A stretch of DNA of 10,500 bases from DATJZH01 sp035499215 (GTDB lineage Bacteria; Actinomycetota; Actinomycetes; Streptosporangiales; Streptosporangiaceae): contig DATJZH010000164.1 of NCBI GenBank assembly GCA_035499215.1, forward strand, positions 1 to 10,500, written 5' to 3'. This document shows, piece by piece, positions 7,429-10,500 of this stretch. Under the pieces are notes generated by a model that saw nothing but the letters and a program-made list of their open reading frames with translations, was not told the origin of the DNA and did not search any database. How positions within the stretch are numbered: position 1 is the first letter of the stretch; each line of letters starts with the position of its first letter. The translations under genes and the position numbers were made by a program.

Positions 7429-7554
7429 ATGTCACCGCCAGGGATGCACCACCTCAGCATCCGCGCCGTCCGGGCCGACGCCCTCTTCGTGTCGACGCTG
7501 CAGCGCTCCGATGAGCGCAGCGCGGGGCAAGCGCAAGCCGGCCCGTCCCAGTAA
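7429..7554 (+). CDS. Short protein resembling N-terminus of a conserved actinobacterial family
   Basis: The ATG at 7429 follows GGAGG (7416-7420) by eight bases, one of the best ribosome binding sites in the window, and opens a 41-codon frame to TAA at 7552-7554. The core HHLSIRAVRADALFVSTLQR-SDE-SAGQ is very like the opening of a small (roughly 80-90 residue) protein of unknown function found widely in actinobacteria, as I recall it. In those relatives the sequence continues after SAGQ with VRQA-type helices. Here it ends in AQAGPSQ, so this copy appears truncated, probably by a frameshift or deletion just after SAGQ. The function is unknown. The potassium-channel gene begins 15 bases after its stop, so it could act as a leader for that gene. 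Confidence 0.6.
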   Translation: MSPPGMHHLSIRAVRADALFVSTLQRSDERSAGQAQAGPSQ

Positions 7555-7569
7555 GGCCACAATTGCCTG

Positions 7570-8589
7570 GTGAGCAGTGTCCGGCGGATCGGTGTCGCGC
7601 TGCTGGCGGTGCTCGGGGTCGTGGTTGCCGGCAGCATCGGTTACGTCGTGCTCGGCTTCAGCCCGCTCGACGCGGTGTACCAGACGGTCACCACGATTAC
7701 CACAGTCGGCTTCCGCGAGGTCCGGCCGCCGGGGACGGCGGGGAAGATATTCACGATCGTGCTGATTCTCGTCGGGGTCGGCACGGCGCTGTATGCGTTT
7801 AGCGTGGTACTCGAATCCCTGGTGGAGGGTCACCTGCGCCAGCATTTCGAGAGGCGCCGGATGGAACGCGGAATCGCCCGGATGACCGGGCATACCATCG
7901 TCTGCGGATGGGGCCGGGTGGGCCGCGCTGTTGGCGGCTACCTGGCCGGCCAGGGCGCTCAGGTGGTCGTGGTTGACCTCGACCCGGAGCGCGTGGCGGC
8001 GATCCCCTATCCCGCGCTCGTCGGGGACGTAACGGACGACGACATGCTGCGCAAGGCAGCCATCATGCAGGCCAGGGCCCTCGTTGCGGCGATCAACACC
8101 GACGCGGAGAACGTCTACGTGACATTGTCCGCCCGGGCGCTGCGGCCCGACCTTGTCATTGTCGCACGCGCCCGCACCGAGGCGTCGGAGCCGAAGCTGC
8201 TGCGGGCTGGCGCGACTCGGGTTGTGAACCCGCAGCGGATCGGCGGCCAGCGGATCGCGGCGGCAGCCCTGCAGCCCAACGTGGTGGAGTTCCTCGACGT
8301 CGTGATGCATGAGGGCAGCCTGGAGTTCCGCATGGAGGAGGTATCGGTGCGCGACGGGTCCCGGCTCTCCGGGCGGACCCTGCGAGAGGCGAACGTGGGC
8401 GAGACGACCGGAGCGCTCGTGCTCGCAGTTCGCGGGCGTGACGGAACATTCCTCGCCAATCCGCCAATGCAGACTCCCATCCACGCGGGCCATGTGCTGA
8501 TCGCGATCGGCACCCGGCAGCAGCTATCCGCCCTCCAGCACGCCGCGAACCAGGCCGATTCACGCCCAGGCACCACCTCGGGACGGTGA
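7570..8589 (+). CDS. Two-TM potassium channel with RCK (TrkA-N/TrkA-C) domains
   Basis: The 339-residue protein has the MthK-like order. TM1 is at about 7-29, the pore loop at about 31-50 (ending in TVGFRE), and TM2 at about 58-85. A Rossmann RCK domain starts at HTIVCGWGRVG (residues 108-118) with the acidic end of strand two in VVVVDLD. A TrkA-C-like lobe covers about 250-320 (DGSRLSGRTLREA...HVLIAIGT). Such proteins gate K+ flow across the membrane in response to cytoplasmic ligands bound by an RCK ring. The filter differs from the canonical TVGYGD: Phe48 replaces Tyr, Arg49 the second Gly and Glu50 Asp, so conduction or selectivity may be altered. The GTG at 7570 gives TM1 directly after a short positively charged tail. 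The ribosome binding site is poor (an AAGG 12 bases upstream), so coupling to the small gene upstream is plausible. The last codons overlap a decayed propeller fragment. Confidence 0.87.
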   Translation: MSSVRRIGVALLAVLGVVVAGSIGYVVLGFSPLDAVYQTVTTITTVGFREVRPPGTAGKIFTIVLILVGVGTALYAFSVVLESLVEGHLRQHFERRRMERGIARMTGHTIVCGWGRVGRAVGGYLAGQGAQVVVVDLDPERVAAIPYPALVGDVTDDDMLRKAAIMQARALVAAINTDAENVYVTLSARALRPDLVIVARARTEASEPKLLRAGATRVVNPQRIGGQRIAAAALQPNVVEFLDVVMHEGSLEFRMEEVSVRDGSRLSGRTLREANVGETTGALVLAVRGRDGTFLANPPMQTPIHAGHVLIAIGTRQQLSALQHAANQADSRPGTTSGR

Positions 8590-8853
8590 ACGCGCGGACC
8601 GTCGGCAACGGCGACGTCGTCCGCATCATGTCCGGACAGCGCTAGCACCTCAACGACCGCGCGCCCTGGCGTTCGACGGCACGCGCATCCGGGTGACCAG
8701 CCGCGGCGCCTGCGTCAGCTCCCCTTCGCCGGCCCGCAAGTCCCGGACGCGGTCACCGAGATCGGCGCCAACAACGTATGGATCGCCAACAGCGGCCGTC
8801 TCCCGGTCACCACCTCCCGCTTGGGTTCCGCAGACAGGCTGCACGGCCCTTGA
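8586..8853 (+). pseudogene. Decayed fragment of a YVTN-type beta-propeller gene
   Basis: No frame is open through this stretch, but pieces in successive frames match the repeat pattern of actinobacterial streptogramin-lyase/YVTN-like propellers. First comes VGNGDVVRIMSGQR, then a TAG and HLND. After a frame change comes ALAFDGTRIRVTS (about 8664-8700). After another change comes DAVTEIGANNVWIANSG, ending at the TGA at 8851-8853. Intact relatives have blades of the form 'VVRVLSG-RY-LN-P-ALAFDGTHIWVTN...GNSVTEI' followed by 'VWVANSG'. At least one in-frame stop and two frameshifts are needed, so the gene is dead. The first piece begins at a GTG overlapping the channel stop (GTGA). Evidence is visual similarity only. 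Confidence 0.5.
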
Positions 8854-8857
8854 CGGA

Positions 8858-8915
8858 CTGTCCCTGCGGGGAAACGGTGGGTAGCGGGACAGGCTACCCT
8901 CCGAGGGAGGAAACA
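8858..8915 (+). promoter_or_regulatory. Leader with mutually exclusive helices, possible translational switch
   Basis: Three helices compete just before the ATG at 8916. Helix A pairs CTGTCCC (8858-8864) with GGGACAG (8886-8892). Helix B pairs GGGTAGC (8879-8885) with GCTACCC (8893-8899), and its complete seven-base loop is the 3' arm of A. Helix C pairs the anti-Shine-Dalgarno CCTCC (8898-8902) with the GGAGG (8906-8910) of the start site around a GAG loop. B uses two bases of C, so B would expose the ribosome binding site whereas A frees the strand that lets C hide it. A TTGACG at 8850-8855 could be a -35 box, but no suitable -10 was seen 16-18 bases downstream. The layout suggests a riboswitch-like or protein-controlled leader; this is inference from base pairing, with no known riboswitch class recognised. 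Confidence 0.4.
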
Positions 8916-9158
8916 ATGAACAACGCCCAGGCTCTCGCCGCTCAGACCATCCGTATTAGCGTGATGGCCGCCAGCACCCCCGTGCTGCTCACGGCTGCCT
9001 GGTCGGCCGCCGCCGCTAAGGTGATCGAGTGGGAAATTCGCACGCTCGCCTACTCGCCGCTTTCGGCCGAGGCCACCCGGCAGCGGCGCGCAGGGCACCG
9101 CGAGCTTGCCAACGGCGCCGCCAAGCCGAACCGCAGGCCGCAACCAGCCCATCCCTGA
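8916..9158 (+). CDS. Unidentified 80-residue protein
   Basis: The ATG at 8916 is preceded by GGGAGG (8905-8910) with five bases of spacing, an excellent ribosome binding site. The product starts MNNAQALAAQTIRISVMAAS and has an Ala-rich, weakly hydrophobic segment at about 13-36 (ISVMAASTPVLLTAAWSAA). Next is KVIEWEIRTLAYSPLSAEA, then a basic Arg/Lys/Pro tail to residue 80. The first half could be an amphipathic or single membrane-associated helix. I do not recognise the family. Its stop TGA (9156-9158) lies inside the first copy of the 15-bp tandem repeat, so the present C-terminus may have been reshaped by repeat expansion or by a frameshift in the tail. The leader carries competing hairpins (see 8858-8915). 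Confidence 0.6.
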   Translation: MNNAQALAAQTIRISVMAASTPVLLTAAWSAAAAKVIEWEIRTLAYSPLSAEATRQRRAGHRELANGAAKPNRRPQPAHP

Positions 9159-9225
9159 CGACAACATCCCTGACGACAACATCCCTGACGACAACATCCC
9201 TGACGACAACATCCCTGATGACAAC
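9151..9225 (+). repeat. Tandem repeat, five 15-bp units
   Basis: The unit ATCCCTGACGACAAC is repeated five times without gaps at 9151, 9166, 9181, 9196 and 9211; only the last unit differs (TGATGAC for TGACGAC). The unit length is a multiple of three, so copy changes keep frame. One plus frame reads IPDDN five times, and the frame of the upstream gene hits a stop in the first unit. Near identity of the units suggests recent expansion, a minisatellite-like locus. It is not a CRISPR array, since there are no spacers. Confidence 0.95.
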
Positions 9226-9609
9226 ATCGCCCTCGCCCGCTGCCTCGGGCACACAGTCCAGCTGACACTGGCCACCTGCCGTGCGTCGCGTGCCGCGGCA
9301 GGCGTCGTGAGAACAGGACACCCAGATCTGATCAGCCTCGCTGGCGTCCCGGTCTGCCTCGCCCTGCCGCCGGCCTCGCGATTGCCGCATGCGATGGCGC
9401 TGAGCTGGGCGAAGGGCTTCATGCGGCGATGATTGGCGTCCCAGACCGGAGGATTTGACCGTCAAGGCGGCGCCGGGATGGTTTGAGCAACGACCGGCCG
9501 CGGGCGGTACCTTTTGTTTGGACTTCCGCAGCTTCGCACTCGAAACGTAGGAGAGGCAGGACTGCTGACGGTACGGCAGGCCCGTCCCGGCGTGCACAGA
9601 CAGGAGAAC
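9226..9609. other. Intergenic region before the lipoprotein gene
   Basis: I see no convincing gene in these 384 bases. A plus frame continuing from the tandem repeat stays open to 9432 but has no start or ribosome binding site. GCCGCATG (9384-9391) and CATGCGGC (9420-9427) form an 8-bp inverted repeat with a 28-base gap. TTGACCGTCAA (9455-9465) is a perfect odd palindrome and could be an operator or a -35-bearing element. The lipoprotein promoter is probably in the less GC-rich stretch at about 9505-9550, but no clear hexamer pair was found. Confidence 0.4.
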
Positions 9610-10170
9610 ATGGTGAAGAGGATCGTCAGCGCGCTCTTGATTGCCAGCGGCGCGTTCCTGGCAGCGTGCAGCAGCGCGGGAGCGCCCCAGCCGGGCTCCG
9701 CCCCGCATAAGGCCGTCGTGCTTTCCGGCACTGAGGCGATCTCGGGCTCCGACATGCACCCGCCTGCGAAAGGGACGGCTGTCGTCCCGGTTAAGGTCAC
9801 GGGCGTCTTCGCAACGAACGGCACGATCACCCTCGATCGCTGCAGCCTCCTTACTCATTACCGCTGCATAGACAAGCCCGCCATCAATTTCGCCGGCGGC
9901 AGCCTGCACATCGACTACCAGAAGGCCGTCAGCACGGCGCACGTCAACACGGCCACCTGCGCCGCCTCCTACACCAACACAGCCCCCTACACGGTCACCG
10001 GCGGCAGCGGCGTGTACGCGGGCGCAACCGGTCACGGCGTAGCCACGATCACGTTCACGGCCATCTTCCCGAAGGTGAACGGCCAGTGTGACACCGCGGG
10101 AAACGCCGGCCCGGTCAAGGGCACCGGCCGCCTGCAGTTCCTGGCGCACGGCCCGGTTTTCCTCAGTTAG
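9610..10170 (+). CDS. Secreted lipoprotein of unknown function
   Basis: The 186-residue product has a textbook lipoprotein signal. It consists of MVKR, a hydrophobic core (IVSALLIASGAF), and the lipobox LAAC with Cys20 as the lipidated residue, followed by a Ser/Gly/Pro-rich linker. The mature part is Thr/Gly/Val-rich and beta-strand-like, with TNGTITLDRC, GSLHIDYQKA, YTVTGGSGVYAGATGHGVATITF and a C-terminal GTGRLQFLAHG. The G-x-YAGATG-G stretch recalls beta-barrel secreted proteins of the allene-oxide-cyclase-like kind, but this is weak. Four further cysteines (78, 86, 117, 160) could form two disulphides outside the membrane. AGGAG at 9602-9606 lies only three bases before the ATG at 9610 and six before a GTG at 9613, so the true start may be the second codon. 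A hairpin follows the stop, and a Ser/Thr kinase gene begins 74 bases later. Confidence 0.8.
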   Translation: MVKRIVSALLIASGAFLAACSSAGAPQPGSAPHKAVVLSGTEAISGSDMHPPAKGTAVVPVKVTGVFATNGTITLDRCSLLTHYRCIDKPAINFAGGSLHIDYQKAVSTAHVNTATCAASYTNTAPYTVTGGSGVYAGATGHGVATITFTAIFPKVNGQCDTAGNAGPVKGTGRLQFLAHGPVFLS

Positions 10171-10175
10171 CACGG

Positions 10176-10210
10176 CCCGCACGCCGGCGGCGGTTGACGG
10201 AGCGTGCGGG
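10176..10210 (+). terminator. Hairpin terminator after the lipoprotein gene
   Basis: CCCGCACGC (10176-10184) and GCGTGCGGG (10202-10210) form a perfect 9-bp stem with a 17-base loop, beginning five bases after the lipoprotein stop. No U-tract follows. The loop contains TTGACG, which might belong to a promoter of the kinase gene. Confidence 0.55.
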
Positions 10211-10244
10211 GGCGCTGGCTGGTGCGGAACGCGCAGGAGGAGCG

Positions 10245-10500
10245 GTGAGCGACGAGACGCCTGCGGTGCCCGGCGGGTTCGCGCTCGGCTCGGTGATCGC
10301 AGGCTACCGGCTCGAGGAGCAGATCGGCGCCGGCGGGATGGCCGCCGTCTTCCGTGCCCACGACGCCCGGCTGGACCGCCAGGTGGCACTGAAGATCCTG
10401 GCGCCGGGGCTCGCGCTGGACGATGTCTTCCGGCGGCGCTTCATCCGGGAGTCACGGGCCGCGGCCGCCGTCGATGACCCGCACATCATCCCGGTCTTCG
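10245..10500 (+). CDS. Serine/threonine protein kinase, N-terminal part
   Basis: The GTG at 10245 follows AGGAGG (10235-10240) by four bases and opens a frame that runs off the right edge after 85 codons. The visible part is the N-lobe of a bacterial Hanks-type (Pkn) kinase. It has YRLEEQIGAGGMAAVFRAHD with the Gly-rich loop at residues 28-33, VALKIL with the ATP-binding Lys50, and FIRESRAAAAVDDPHIIPVF with Glu69 of helix C paired to that lysine. The family phosphorylates Ser/Thr of partner proteins and often continues into a transmembrane segment and a sensor domain outside the cell, but the remainder is not in the window. The lipoprotein 74 bases upstream on the same strand might be a co-regulated surface partner. 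That is context only, and the hairpin between them argues for separate transcription. Confidence 0.92.
   Translation, partial: MSDETPAVPGGFALGSVIAGYRLEEQIGAGGMAAVFRAHDARLDRQVALKILAPGLALDDVFRRRFIRESRAAAAVDDPHIIPVF

Noticed and set aside
7432..8493. 353-codon minus-strand open frame
   Set aside because: Shadow of the potassium-channel gene; rich in His/Arg/Asp and without recognisable motifs.
9151..9225. CRISPR array
   Set aside because: The 15-bp units are directly adjacent, with no spacers and no cas genes.
9106..9432. Plus-strand frame carrying five IPDDN repeats as a separate gene
   Set aside because: No ribosome binding site and its start is inside the 80-residue gene; kept only as a possible frameshifted extension.
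9016..10389. 457-codon minus-strand open frame including VVVRD repeats
   Set aside because: It runs antisense through the tandem repeat, the lipoprotein and the kinase start; the pentapeptide repeat is just the complement of the 15-bp units.

Overview
This is a high-GC window whose genes show strong third-position G/C bias, frequent GTG starts and GGAGG-type ribosome binding sites. It also carries protein families typical of Actinomycetota: a one-lysine-loop Ser/Thr kinase start, an MthK-like channel with an RCK domain, GH65 next to beta-phosphoglucomutase, and a YVTN-type beta-propeller remnant. A filamentous actinomycete of the Streptosporangiales/Streptomycetales kind is the best guess. 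That placement is an inference, because there is no rRNA or other marker gene here.

Left part, minus strand (about 400-5234): a frameshifted short-chain dehydrogenase is followed by a 740-base stretch holding an apparently decayed universal-stress-protein-like reading frame. The stop of that frame overlaps the GTG of a GH65 disaccharide phosphorylase, and a HAD-family beta-phosphoglucomutase follows 11 bases after the phosphorylase. The last two form a recognisable two-gene pathway: the phosphorylase splits an alpha-glucosyl disaccharide with phosphate to beta-glucose 1-phosphate, and the mutase makes glucose 6-phosphate from it. Bases 1-126 hold the possible tail of an unidentified plus-strand gene, and 127-400 show nothing secure.

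Right part, plus strand (5514 to the end): a CocE/NonD-type (peptidase S15 fold) hydrolase comes first. A very short protein resembling the N-terminus of a conserved actinobacterial family follows, then a two-transmembrane potassium-channel/RCK protein with an altered selectivity filter. After these come a decayed beta-propeller fragment, an 80-residue orphan gene with a possible RNA switch in its leader, and a 5 x 15-bp tandem repeat that begins at that gene's stop. The window ends with a secreted lipoprotein and the first 85 codons of a Pkn-type Ser/Thr kinase, which runs off the edge.

The region reads as stress/carbohydrate housekeeping genes mixed with several decaying genes: the SDR frameshift, the USP-like remnant, the propeller remnant and the truncated small protein. 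I see no CRISPR array, phage, transposase, rRNA or tRNA, and no clear multi-gene defence system. The most interesting unexplained element is the set of mutually exclusive helices upstream of the orphan gene at 8916.
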